Shown here in pieces: positions 9,890-18,572 of a stretch of 33,150 bases of DNA. Both the position numbers and the translations under genes were made by a program. Each line of letters opens with the position of its first letter. Positions within the stretch are counted from its first letter, which is position 1. The notes beneath the pieces are model-generated. The model ran no database searches and was not told the DNA's origin. It was given only the letters and a program-made list of their open reading frames with translations. Origin of the DNA: Comamonadaceae bacterium (GTDB taxonomy: Bacteria > Pseudomonadota > Gammaproteobacteria > Burkholderiales > Burkholderiaceae_C); assembly GCA_008080595.1 (NCBI GenBank), contig VIKI01000016.1, positions 1 through 33,150 of the forward strand, in the 5' to 3' direction.

Positions 9890-10273
9890 TTACCACTGCC
9901 CGGTTTCCATGCGAATCGCCACCTCGCAGTCGGCAAAAATTTCCAGCTTGGCAATCTTCACCCGCACGCCTTTTACGCCGGGCAGTTGCATCAGCCGGGT
10001 AGCCAGTTTGCCGATCAATGTTTCGAGCAGGTTGACGTGTTCGGCGGTGCATTCGTCGATGATGATTTTGCGCACCTTGCGGTAGTCCAGCACGTGCATG
10101 ATGTCGTCGTCCTTGGGCAACAGGGGCTGGTGGCCCAGGCTCAGTTCGGCATCGACCTGGATCGGCTGCGGGGCGGTTTTTTCGGACTCCAGAATGCCCA
10201 GGTTGGCATCAAAGCGCAAGCCGGTTAATGTCAGAATTTGCTGGCCTACGGCGTGGCTGTGGGGTGTGGTCAT
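9890..10273 (-). CDS. folB: Dihydroneopterin aldolase (FolB-like)
   Basis: LTGLRFDANLGILESEK, DYRKVRKIIIDECTAEHVNLLETLIGKLA. Confidence 0.88.
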   Translation of the reverse strand: MTTPHSHAVGQQILTLTGLRFDANLGILESEKTAPQPIQVDAELSLGHQPLLPKDDDIMHVLDYRKVRKIIIDECTAEHVNLLETLIGKLATRLMQLPGVKGVRVKIAKLEIFADCEVAIRMETGQW

Positions 10274-10300
10274 GGTGCGTGGGGGGGGGTAAGGTGCAGA

Positions 10301-11104
10301 TCAAAGCAAAGAGAAGTCGCGCTCGAATTTCATCAGGTGCTGACCGCCATCGACCAGCAGTGTGGTGCCGGTGATGGACTGATTGCTCAGGGCAAAAGCC
10401 ACCGTGGCGGCCACATCGGCGGCAGTGGACGAGTGGCCCAGCGGTGAGAGTTTGTGCAGCGCTTCAAATTTTTCAGGGGTCAACATGTGGCTGGTGAGCG
10501 TCAGGCCGGGGGCCACCCCCACCACCCGCACGCGCGGAGCCAGTGCCAGCGCCAGCATGGTGTTGGCCGACTCCAGCGCCGCTTTGGACAGGGTGTAGCT
10601 GACAAAGTCGGGGTTGGGGTTCCACAACTTTTGATCCAGCAGGTTCACCACCGCGCCTGTGGCATCGCGGCTGGCCAGGTGCTCATGCAGCGCCTGACTG
10701 AGCAAAATCGCCGCCCCGGCGTTGGCTCGCATGTGTTTTTCCATGGCGGCAAAGCTGAAGGTCTGGGGGGTGTCATGCTCAAAGGTGCTGGCACTGTTGA
10801 CCAGCGCGTCCACATGACCGAGTTTCTCAATCACCTCAGGGAACAGATGCCGTACCGCAGTTTCATTCCCAAGATTGGCACGAAAAGAGGCACTAACCCC
10901 CGCCAATGCTGCGCAAGCAGCTACTGTTTTACGAGCATCTTCAACCGAATCACGGTAATGCACAGCGACCCGCCAACCGGCTTTGGCCAGAGTCAGGGCA
11001 ATCTCGCGCCCCAGGCGTTTGGCGGCTCCGGTGACCAGCACCGTGGGTTGGCGCGGCAAGTGGGTCGCGGCGGTGAAGTCAGGATCAGATTCGAGGGAGG
11101 ACAT
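10301..11104 (-). CDS. SDR oxidoreductase, pteridine reductase/FolM-like
   Basis: TGAAKRLGREIALTLA (TGxxxRxG-type motif), NSASTF, YTLSK, LLVDGGQHL; adjacent to folB. Start at MSSLESD (11104). Confidence 0.9.
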   Translation of the reverse strand: MSSLESDPDFTAATHLPRQPTVLVTGAAKRLGREIALTLAKAGWRVAVHYRDSVEDARKTVAACAALAGVSASFRANLGNETAVRHLFPEVIEKLGHVDALVNSASTFEHDTPQTFSFAAMEKHMRANAGAAILLSQALHEHLASRDATGAVVNLLDQKLWNPNPDFVSYTLSKAALESANTMLALALAPRVRVVGVAPGLTLTSHMLTPEKFEALHKLSPLGHSSTAADVAATVAFALSNQSITGTTLLVDGGQHLMKFERDFSLL

Positions 11105-11123
11105 TCGGGGACAATTCCAGACT

Positions 11124-12266
11124 ATGACAACACAGACAAGTTTAACGAGTGCGCTTTCAGAGCGCATCACCCAAGCAATCCACCAGGCCGGTGGCTGGAT
11201 CGGTTTTGATACTTTCATGGATTTGGCGCTGTATGCCCCCGGCCTGGGCTACTACGCCCATGGCAGCACCAAATTTGGCACCTTGCCCTACACCGTACAA
11301 GACGGAGCCAAGGTGGCCGGCAGTGATTTTGTCACCGCGCCGGAAATCACCCCGCTGTATGGCTGGACGCTGGCCAAGCAGGTGGCGCAAGCCTTTGAGG
11401 TCACGGGTACGCACGAAATCTGGGAATTTGGTGCCGGCTCTGGCGCACTGGCGTTGCAAGTGTTGCAGGCCTTGCAAGCCATGGGGGTAGCCGTGTCGCG
11501 CTACACCCTTGTGGACATTTCAGACAGTTTGCGGGCGCGTCAACAAACCACTTTGGCAGCCTTTGCCGATCAGGTACGCTGGGTCAACAGCTTGCCAGAC
11601 GACATGCAGGGCGTGGTGCTGGGCAACGAGGTGCTGGATGCCATGCCGGTGAAATTGCTGGCGCGTGTAGGCGGCGTGTGGCATGAGCGCGGTGTGGTGC
11701 TGGGGGCTGCCGATGCCGCAGGCACGCCCGGCTTTGTCTGGCAAGACCGAGCCACGGAGTTGCGTCCCTCTTTGGCGATTCCGGGTGAGCACGATTACCT
11801 GACCGAAATTCACCCGCAAGGTGAATCCTTTGTGCGCACCCTGGGCCACAAACTCAGCGCCGGGGCCATTTTCCTGATCGACTATGGTTTCCCCGAGTCT
11901 GAGTACTACCACCCGCAGCGCCACATGGGCACAGTGATGTGCCACCAGGCCCATCAGGTGGACGATGACCCCTTGAGCCGGGTTGGCCAGAAAGACATCA
12001 CCGCCCACGTCAACTTCACCGGCGTAGCCATGGCGGGTAATGAGGCTGATCTGGGCGTGCTGGGCTACTGCAACCAGGCCCGGTTTTTAATGAACTGCGG
12101 TTTTCTCACCCAGCTGGAAGCGGCAGACCTGCCGACCCGGGTGATGGCGCAAAAACTCATCATGGAGCATGAAATGGGTGAATTTTTCAAGGTAATCGGG
12201 TTCTACAAGGGTGAGCCCTGGCAGGCCCTCGGTTTTGATGTGGGCGACAAAACCCACACCCTGTAG
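11124..12266 (+). CDS. MidA/NDUFAF7-like SAM-dependent methyltransferase (DUF185)
   Basis: GWIGFDTFMDLALYAPGLGYYAHG, DFVTAPEITPLYG, EFGAGSGALALQVL, GNEVLDAMPVKLL. Start at MTTQTSLTS. Confidence 0.93.
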   Translation: MTTQTSLTSALSERITQAIHQAGGWIGFDTFMDLALYAPGLGYYAHGSTKFGTLPYTVQDGAKVAGSDFVTAPEITPLYGWTLAKQVAQAFEVTGTHEIWEFGAGSGALALQVLQALQAMGVAVSRYTLVDISDSLRARQQTTLAAFADQVRWVNSLPDDMQGVVLGNEVLDAMPVKLLARVGGVWHERGVVLGAADAAGTPGFVWQDRATELRPSLAIPGEHDYLTEIHPQGESFVRTLGHKLSAGAIFLIDYGFPESEYYHPQRHMGTVMCHQAHQVDDDPLSRVGQKDITAHVNFTGVAMAGNEADLGVLGYCNQARFLMNCGFLTQLEAADLPTRVMAQKLIMEHEMGEFFKVIGFYKGEPWQALGFDVGDKTHTL

Positions 12267-12275
12267 GGCTGCGCC

Positions 12276-12470
12276 ATGATTCGCTGGCTGATCGTTGTTT
12301 TTCTGGTGCTGGTGCTGATCAATGGCTTCACACCGTGGCTGCAAAAACTGGGCTTTGGCCGCCTGCCGGGCGACTTGCGTTTTCGGCTCTTTGGCAAAGA
12401 GTTCTTCATTCCCCTGACCAGCACCATCATCCTGAGTTTGGTGGCTGCGGCCATTTCGCGTTTTCTTTGA
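12276..12470 (+). CDS. DUF2905 family small membrane protein
   Basis: 64 aa MIRWLIVVFLVLVLINGFTPWLQKLGFGRLPGDLRF..FFIPLTSTIILS. Confidence 0.85.
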   Translation: MIRWLIVVFLVLVLINGFTPWLQKLGFGRLPGDLRFRLFGKEFFIPLTSTIILSLVAAAISRFL

Positions 12471-12572
12471 GTCCTTGTTGATGCGGATCAAATTTGGCGT
12501 ATTTCGCAGGCATAGACTGTCTGCAAACAAATGCCTTTGGCGTGGGATTCAAACCACAGGGATGTTGGCCAG

Positions 12573-12600
12573 AGCAGGGTCTCTTGAGCAGGGTCTCTTG
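12573..12600. repeat. Tandem duplication of a 14-bp unit
   Basis: agcagggtctcttg repeated exactly twice (12573-12586, 12587-12600), 17 nt before the first GGDEF gene. Confidence 0.95.
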
Positions 12601-12617
12601 AAATGTAGGCGATTGTT

Positions 12618-13859
12618 TTGAAGAACTTTTTTGTCAGATTGCAGGCTTGGCATGACGAGCACAACCAGGTTGCCCATGAGGCGCTGTTGGAAAACCTGAG
12701 CCGCTTGCCCTGGATTCTGGCGGCCATGTTGCCATTGCTGGGCTTGGGGTGGTATCTGGCTTGGGGTGGTCATGCCAACCCCAACCCCGCAATCACTCGG
12801 TGGTCCGGGTTGATTGGCTGGATGGATCTGGTGATGTTGCTTGGCCTGTCTGCTTTGCTGATGGTGGTGCGCTGGCGCAAGCTCAACGAACGTGTGACCC
12901 CGCTGAGCCGCCTGTTGCCTGGCGTGCTGGCATCTCTCTTTGTTGGTTTTGGCCTGACTTTGTCTACGCTGTCGCAGTGGTTTTTGCCATCGGCCACCAT
13001 GTATGTGCTGAGTTGTGTATTCGCAGGCACCTTGCTGTTGATACGCCCCAGCATCATGGCGTTGATTTATCTGACCAGCCTCGCCATTTTTTATACCGTG
13101 CTAGGCCACACTGTGACGACTTGGGGTGTGCTGGTGATCATGTGTTTTCATGGTGGCCTTGCGGCGGCCCTGGGCATGTGTTTGTCACTGTTGCTGTGGC
13201 GAAGGTACACCTTGACCGAACTGTTGCACCGACAAGTGCAAGCCCAAGGCCTGGCCCTGGAAGCCCAAAACGCCGAACTTGCGCTGCAGAAGATCCGGCT
13301 GGAAACGCTCTCCCATCACGACCCTTTGACCGGCCTGTTGAACCGCCGGGCCTTTGAAATCCAGGCGGATATGGCCCTGAGCCGGGCTCGCCGTGATGGC
13401 ACGGGTTTGGCCGTCATCATGCTGGATCTGGATCATTTCAAGCGTGTCAACGACCAGCATGGTCACCCCGCAGGAGATGCAGCCATCAAATTCATGGCCC
13501 GTGTGATCCAGAGCAGCGTGCGCGACACCGATCTGGCGGCACGTGTGGGAGGTGAGGAGTTCATGCTGTTGCTGCCTGCCACCAGCGCACTTGCGGCGGG
13601 TGGTGTGGCCGAAAAAATCAGGCAACGTGTGGCCTTGACCTCCATCGAGGTGGGGGGTGACCTGACGGTGCGGGTGACCATCAGCGCGGGTGTCACGGCC
13701 TGGGAGGTGGGTCATGTCGGCAGTTTTGAAGACCTGTACGCCGCCGCCGACGCTGCCTTGTACGCTGCCAAACGTGCTGGTCGTAATCGGGTGATGTTCT
13801 CCGATGGGGTTGCCCATGCACAAAATAAGCCTGTAGAGCTTATTCCTCAAGCGCATTAA
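12618..13859 (+). CDS. Multi-TM diguanylate cyclase (tandem copy 1)
   Basis: About six hydrophobic segments then LTGLLNRRAFE, DLDHFKRVNDQHGHPAGD, I-site RDTD, ARVGGEEFMLLL. Apparent TTG start. Confidence 0.9.
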   Translation: MKNFFVRLQAWHDEHNQVAHEALLENLSRLPWILAAMLPLLGLGWYLAWGGHANPNPAITRWSGLIGWMDLVMLLGLSALLMVVRWRKLNERVTPLSRLLPGVLASLFVGFGLTLSTLSQWFLPSATMYVLSCVFAGTLLLIRPSIMALIYLTSLAIFYTVLGHTVTTWGVLVIMCFHGGLAAALGMCLSLLLWRRYTLTELLHRQVQAQGLALEAQNAELALQKIRLETLSHHDPLTGLLNRRAFEIQADMALSRARRDGTGLAVIMLDLDHFKRVNDQHGHPAGDAAIKFMARVIQSSVRDTDLAARVGGEEFMLLLPATSALAAGGVAEKIRQRVALTSIEVGGDLTVRVTISAGVTAWEVGHVGSFEDLYAAADAALYAAKRAGRNRVMFSDGVAHAQNKPVELIPQAH

Positions 13860-13864
13860 GCTCT
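13830..13864 (-). repeat. Dispersed 35-bp-core repeat, copy D
   Basis: Reverse complement: agagctt-aat-gcgct-tgaggaataa-gctctacagg, at the junction of the tandem GGDEF genes. Confidence 0.8.
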
Positions 13865-13871
13865 TATTTTG

Positions 13872-15083
13872 ATGATGAAAAATTTGAACCATTTGCGTCA
13901 TCAACTGGCACGGTGGCATGTACAGCACAACCAGGTGGCGGATCAGGCTTTGCTGGAAAACCTGGGGAGATTGCCTTGGATTCTGCGGCTTGTGGTGCCA
14001 CTGATGGCCATTGCCTTCTTGCGTGCCTGGTTCTATCCGACCCATGGGGTGCGTAGTGCCGAGCTGTTTTTTCGCTTGATTGCCTGGATGGATTTGGTGA
14101 CGTTCATTTGGCTGGCTTTGCTGTTGTGGTTGATGCACCTCAATCAGTGGTCCCGGCGGATCACTCCATTCAGCCGATCTCTGCCATGGGTCTTCACGGT
14201 TCATTTTGTGCTGTTGGGTGCGGTGATTTCAAGCATGTCGCCCTGGACACTGCCATCCTCCACCATGTATGTGCTCAGTTGCGTTTTTGTCGGCACATTG
14301 TTTTTGCTGCGCCCACGCTGGATGCTCCTGATGTATGCCAGCAGTTACGCGGTCTTGTTTGTCGGCGTGGAGTGGTCTACAGAGGCCTGGAATATCAAGG
14401 AAACTTTGCGGTTTCACGGCGGATTGTCAGCCGTTTTGGGAGCCTGTTTGTCGTTGGTGCTGTGGCGCAGGTACACGGTGACAGAGTTGTTGCGAAAAAA
14501 AGTGGCTGTTCAAAGCCTTCGGCTGAAAGCCCAGAATGCCAGACTGATGCAACAAAAAATTCAACTCAAAAGCCTGTCCTTGCATGACCCCTTGACGGGT
14601 TTGCTGAACCGCCGCGCCTTTGAAGCCCAGGCTGAGCATGCGCTCAGTCGGGCTCGTCGTGATGGCTCGGGTTTGGCCGCAGTGATGCTGGATTTAGACC
14701 ATTTCAAGCGGGTGAACGATCAATACGGTCACCCCGCTGGGGATGAAGTCATCAAATATGTGGCTGGAGTGTTGCGCAGCAGTGTGCGTGAGTCTGACTT
14801 GGTGGCCCGTGTCGGGGGCGAAGAATTCATGGTGTTGCTGCCGGGCACGGCTCAAGATGCCGCCATAGAGGTGGCAGAAAAGATCCGCAGACGGGTGGCG
14901 CAATCTCCGGTACGGATGAGTGCCGCCGAACAGGTCGACATGACGATCAGCGCCGGGGTAGCCGCATTGACTAACAAGCATCTTGGCGAGTTTGCCTTGT
15001 TGTATGCCGCCGCAGATTTGGCGCTGTACCAAGCCAAGCGACTGGGGCGCAACCGGGTCGAGGTGGCCGAGACCGTTTCTTGA
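13872..15083 (+). CDS. Multi-TM diguanylate cyclase (tandem copy 2, paralogue)
   Basis: Same layout: LTGLLNRRAFEAQAEHALSRARRDGSGLAAVMLDLDHFKRVNDQYGHPAGDE, I-site RESD, ARVGGEEFMVLL. Confidence 0.92.
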   Translation: MMKNLNHLRHQLARWHVQHNQVADQALLENLGRLPWILRLVVPLMAIAFLRAWFYPTHGVRSAELFFRLIAWMDLVTFIWLALLLWLMHLNQWSRRITPFSRSLPWVFTVHFVLLGAVISSMSPWTLPSSTMYVLSCVFVGTLFLLRPRWMLLMYASSYAVLFVGVEWSTEAWNIKETLRFHGGLSAVLGACLSLVLWRRYTVTELLRKKVAVQSLRLKAQNARLMQQKIQLKSLSLHDPLTGLLNRRAFEAQAEHALSRARRDGSGLAAVMLDLDHFKRVNDQYGHPAGDEVIKYVAGVLRSSVRESDLVARVGGEEFMVLLPGTAQDAAIEVAEKIRRRVAQSPVRMSAAEQVDMTISAGVAALTNKHLGEFALLYAAADLALYQAKRLGRNRVEVAETVS

Positions 15084-15165
15084 AGCGGTTTAGAGGATGG
15101 GTCGAGGTGGTTGCCCTTGAATTTTGATCCGGCAACAGCATGTTCTAAGCCAGAAAGGTTTCACC

Positions 15166-15609
15166 ATGACAGATTCATTGCACATTGTTTGCCCCCATTG
15201 CCACACCACCAACCGCGTGGTTTCCGACCAGCTTGGGCATGCGCCTGATTGCGGCAGTTGTCACCAGCCGCTGTTTGTGGCGCACTCCACTGCGCTGGAT
15301 GAGGCCAGTTTCGAGCGCCACATTGGCCGCAATCACATCCCCGTACTGGTGGACTTTTGGGCCCCGTGGTGCGGCCCGTGCCGCCAGATGGCCCCTGGTT
15401 TTGAGCAGGCTGCAGCCCAGCTTGAGCCGCATGTGCGGGTGGCAAAAGTGGACACCGAGGCCCATCAGAATCTGGGGGCTCGCTTCAATATCCGCAGCAT
15501 TCCCACCCTGGCTTTGTTTGTCGGTGGGCGAGAGGTGGCACGCCAGGCCGGAGCCATGGGTGCGGCCGACATCGTCCGCTGGACGCAGCAGCACCTGCCC
15601 AAGCGGTAA
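15166..15609 (+). CDS. trxC: Thioredoxin 2 (TrxC) with N-terminal zinc ribbon
   Basis: CPHC...CGSCHQPLF zinc ribbon; FWAPWCGPCRQMAP active site; IRSIPTLALF. Confidence 0.95.
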   Translation: MTDSLHIVCPHCHTTNRVVSDQLGHAPDCGSCHQPLFVAHSTALDEASFERHIGRNHIPVLVDFWAPWCGPCRQMAPGFEQAAAQLEPHVRVAKVDTEAHQNLGARFNIRSIPTLALFVGGREVARQAGAMGAADIVRWTQQHLPKR

Positions 15610-15680
15610 CGTACTGGGCCGGTAACTCGGGTGGTTTCCTGGGCTTAGCATCCTGCTACATTGACCTGCCAAAACCCTCC

Positions 15681-16052
15681 ATGCACTCAGCTCTGCAAAC
15701 CGTTGCCCATATTGAACGCACCATCCGCCCGTGGGGCTGGTATGAAACCGTGTCTGAAGCACCGGGTCACAAAATCAAACGGATTGGGGTGCTGCCAGGC
15801 CAGCGCATCAGCCTGCAAAAGCATCAGCACCGGTCAGAGCATTGGGTGGTGGTGCAAGGTATGGCCCGGGTTACCCTGGATACGCTCACTTTTGATTTGA
15901 AAACCGGCGAGCACTGTGACATTGCCTTGGGTCAAGTACACCGCCTGAGCAACCTGACCACACAACGGGTTGAGATCATTGAAGTACAGTTTGGGACTTA
16001 TTTGGGTGAAGACGATGTGGTGCGCCTGGTGGATGATTACGGACGCGCCTGA
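15681..16052 (+). CDS. Cupin, mannose-6-phosphate isomerase type II-like
   Basis: RPWGWYETVSEAPGHKIKRIGVLPGQRISLQKHQHRSEHWVVVQGMARVT. Confidence 0.88.
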   Translation: MHSALQTVAHIERTIRPWGWYETVSEAPGHKIKRIGVLPGQRISLQKHQHRSEHWVVVQGMARVTLDTLTFDLKTGEHCDIALGQVHRLSNLTTQRVEIIEVQFGTYLGEDDVVRLVDDYGRA

Positions 16053-16095
16053 ACACAACCTGGCGTGGCGGTCGCCGCGCTGACCTCTTGACGAA

Positions 16096-17097
16096 ATGAC
16101 TTCTATGACGCACAACGTTTTGACCAACATTTTTTGCCTTCCCTCAGGCAGTTCCCCAGTGGCTTGTGTGGACATTGGGGGCACGAAAGTGGCCGTCAAC
16201 ATGGTGGATGAGCACGGTGCTCGGGGCAAGCGGGTGGAGCCTACCGCCACCACCGGGGCCAATGATGCGCTGGCCGTGCAAATCATCCGCATGATCGGGC
16301 AAAGCTGCGCCGCAGCTGGCATTGAGCAGGCTTCGGTGGCCAGGGTTGGGGTCTCGTCATGTGGCCCGTTTGTGCTCAACAAGGGTCTGGTGGAACTGGC
16401 TGCGCCCAACATCTGCGGCGGCCAGGCTGGCCCGGCACGGGGCTTGCCCAATGACTGGAAAACGGCTTTGCTGGAAGCCCCGTTGCGTGCACGCTTTGCC
16501 CATGTGCGGGTAGCAAACGACTGCATTGGCGCACTGGAGGCCGAGCGCCGCTGGGGAGCCCTGCAAGAGGGCGGCGTGCCTTTGGACAACTGTGCCTATG
16601 TCACCTGGAGTACCGGCATTGGCACCGGGGTGTGCGTGGACGGCCATGTGCTGCGTGGCAAAAACGGCAACGCAGGCCACGCCGGGCACATTTTTGTCAG
16701 CGACAACACCGATGCCTTGTGCGGCTGCGGCAACACCGGTGATGTGGAAAGCCTGGTTGCTGGAAACGCCATTGCACGGCGCTTTGCCCCCGTAGGTTAC
16801 CTTGATGCAGCTGCACTTTTTGTAGCTGCCTACGCAGGTGATACAAGAGCTATAGGCCTGATTGATGATTTATGCCAGGTGATGGGGCGAATGCTCTATA
16901 GCATGATTGTCACGCTGGATCTGCAACGTATCAGCCTGGGTGGTAGCGTTTACTGGCATCACCGCGACTATCTTTTACCGCGCCTGCAGGCTGTGGTCAA
17001 AGGCAAATTGCCACCGCTCACCGACGGCTGTGAACTGATCAGTGCCGGATTGGGTGAGCGCGTGGGTGATTTTGGGGCCTTGGCACTGGTGGCCTGA
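16096..17097 (+). CDS. ROK family sugar kinase
   Basis: VDIGGTKVAVNMVDEHG, STGIGTGVCVDGHVLRGKNGNAGHAGHIFV, CGCGNTGDVESLVAGNAIARRF; upstream of a sugar ABC operon. Confidence 0.9.
   Translation: MTSMTHNVLTNIFCLPSGSSPVACVDIGGTKVAVNMVDEHGARGKRVEPTATTGANDALAVQIIRMIGQSCAAAGIEQASVARVGVSSCGPFVLNKGLVELAAPNICGGQAGPARGLPNDWKTALLEAPLRARFAHVRVANDCIGALEAERRWGALQEGGVPLDNCAYVTWSTGIGTGVCVDGHVLRGKNGNAGHAGHIFVSDNTDALCGCGNTGDVESLVAGNAIARRFAPVGYLDAAALFVAAYAGDTRAIGLIDDLCQVMGRMLYSMIVTLDLQRISLGGSVYWHHRDYLLPRLQAVVKGKLPPLTDGCELISAGLGERVGDFGALALVA
16822..16856 (+). repeat. Dispersed 35-bp-core repeat, copy E (inside the ROK kinase gene)
   Basis: gtagctg-cct-acgca-ggtgatacaa-gagctatagg; same spacing as other copies. 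Confidence 0.6.
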
Positions 17098-17130
17098 AAT
17101 ATGGAGTCTCTAAGGGTTAATCCTCCCTTG

Positions 17131-17174
17131 TGTTGCGCGAAAAATTAATTAACAATTAATTAATTCGCGCAACA
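17131..17174. promoter_or_regulatory. Long compound inverted repeat (candidate operator or hairpin)
   Basis: Outer arms tgttgcgcgaa (17131-17141)/ttcgcgcaaca (17164-17174), inner arms aattaatt (17143-17150)/aattaatt (17154-17161), loop aac. Confidence 0.75.
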
Positions 17175-17244
17175 CGGTGTCTGCACGGATCAACCCGCGC
17201 CTTGCGGCCTTCCCGGCTTGCCAGGCAGACAAACAGGAGATCAC

Positions 17245-18495
17245 ATGAACAAATTTTCCAAATTGGCCACCGCAGTGGCCATGGTAGTGGCTGGCAATGC
17301 AGTTTTGGCTGGAGAGGTTGAAGTGCTGCACTACTGGACTTCCGGCGGTGAAGCCAAGTCAGCCGCTGAGCTGAAGAAAATCATGCAAGCCAAAGGCCAT
17401 GTCTGGAAAGATTTTGCTGTGGCTGGTGGGGGTGGTGACAACGCCGCCACGGTGCTGAAGAGCCGCGTGGTCTCTGGTAACCCGCCTGCTGCCGCCCAAA
17501 TCAAAGGCCCGGCCATTCAGGAGTGGGCCAGCGAAGGTGTCTTGGCCAATCTGGATGCCGTTGCCAAGGCCGAACAATGGGACAGTCTGTTGCCAGGTGT
17601 GGTGGCCAATGTCATGAAATACAAGGGCAACTACGTGGCTGCACCGGTGAACGTGCACCGCGTCAACTGGATGTGGGCCAACAGCGCTGTGCTGAAAAAA
17701 GCCGGTGTGGCTGGTGCACCCAAAACCTGGGACGAGTTTTTTGCAGCGGCCGACAAGGTGAAAAAAGCCGGGTTGATTGCGGTGGCCCATGGTGGTCAAA
17801 ACTGGCAAGATTTCACCACCTTTGAGTCAGTGGTGCTGGGTGTGGGTGGTGCCAAGTTCTACAGCGACGCACTGGTCAAGCTGGATCAAAAAGCGCTGAC
17901 CAGCGCCACCATGACCAAGGCGCTGGAAACCTTCCGCAAGGTCAAGAGCTACACCGACCCAGCTGCGCCTGGCCGCGACTGGAATCTGGCCACCGCTATG
18001 GTGATTCAGGAAAAGGCCGCCTTCCAGTTCATGGGTGACTGGGCCAAGGGCGAATTCTCGGCTGCAGGCAAGGTACCGGGCAAAGACTACATTTGCGCCG
18101 CTGCACCTGGCACGGCCAATGCCTACACCTTCAATGTGGACTCGTTTGCCATGTTCAAGCTGAAAGATGCTGCTGCGCAAAAAGCGCAAGCTGATCTGGC
18201 AGCCAGCATCATGGGCACCGAGTTTCAGGAAGTGTTCAACCTGAACAAGGGCTCCATTCCTGTGCGTCTGAACATGAACATGGCCAAGTTTGACGATTGC
18301 GCCAAGCTCTCCAGCAAAGACTTTGTGGAAACCGCCAAAACCGGTGGTCTGGTGCCTTCTGTGGCCCACGGCATGGCGATCAAACCCGCAGCTGAAGGCG
18401 CCCTCAAAGACGCAGTCAGCCAGTTCTGGAATGACGACAAGATCAGCGTGGCTGATGGTGTGAAAAACATCGCCAAGGCGGCGGCGACCAAGTAA
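17245..18495 (+). CDS. Sugar ABC transporter substrate-binding protein (extracellular family 1, GtsA-like)
   Basis: Signal peptide MNKFSKLATAVAMVVAGNAVLA; VEVLHYWTSGGEAKSAAELKKIMQAKGHVWKDFAVAGGGGDNA; AGGAG upstream of ATG. Confidence 0.93.
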   Translation: MNKFSKLATAVAMVVAGNAVLAGEVEVLHYWTSGGEAKSAAELKKIMQAKGHVWKDFAVAGGGGDNAATVLKSRVVSGNPPAAAQIKGPAIQEWASEGVLANLDAVAKAEQWDSLLPGVVANVMKYKGNYVAAPVNVHRVNWMWANSAVLKKAGVAGAPKTWDEFFAAADKVKKAGLIAVAHGGQNWQDFTTFESVVLGVGGAKFYSDALVKLDQKALTSATMTKALETFRKVKSYTDPAAPGRDWNLATAMVIQEKAAFQFMGDWAKGEFSAAGKVPGKDYICAAAPGTANAYTFNVDSFAMFKLKDAAAQKAQADLAASIMGTEFQEVFNLNKGSIPVRLNMNMAKFDDCAKLSSKDFVETAKTGGLVPSVAHGMAIKPAAEGALKDAVSQFWNDDKISVADGVKNIAKAAATK

Positions 18496-18511
18496 ACACC
18501 CAGGTGTCTCG

Positions 18512-18544
18512 ACCCCATCCGCTGGTCGGGTGGGGTTCTTTTTT
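18512..18544 (+). terminator. Rho-independent terminator/attenuator between binding-protein and permease genes
   Basis: accccatccg-ctggt-cgggtggggt, 10-bp stem with one G.T wobble, followed by tcttttttg. Confidence 0.85.
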
Positions 18545-18572
18545 GCTGCCTCCCGGTGTTGTTGGGAACCCC

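Noticed and set aside
10890-10924. Possible sixth copy of the repeat (copy C) in the SDR gene: sense gtagctg-ctt-gcgca matches, with the flanking gctcgtaaaaca
   Set aside because: The right half (gcattggcgg-gggttagtgc) departs from the consensus, and VAACxALxG is a plausible conserved SDR/pteridine reductase sequence. Kept only as a weak candidate.
13185-14204. 339-aa minus-strand ORF across the tandem cyclases
   Set aside because: Antisense to confident GGDEF genes; no domain support.
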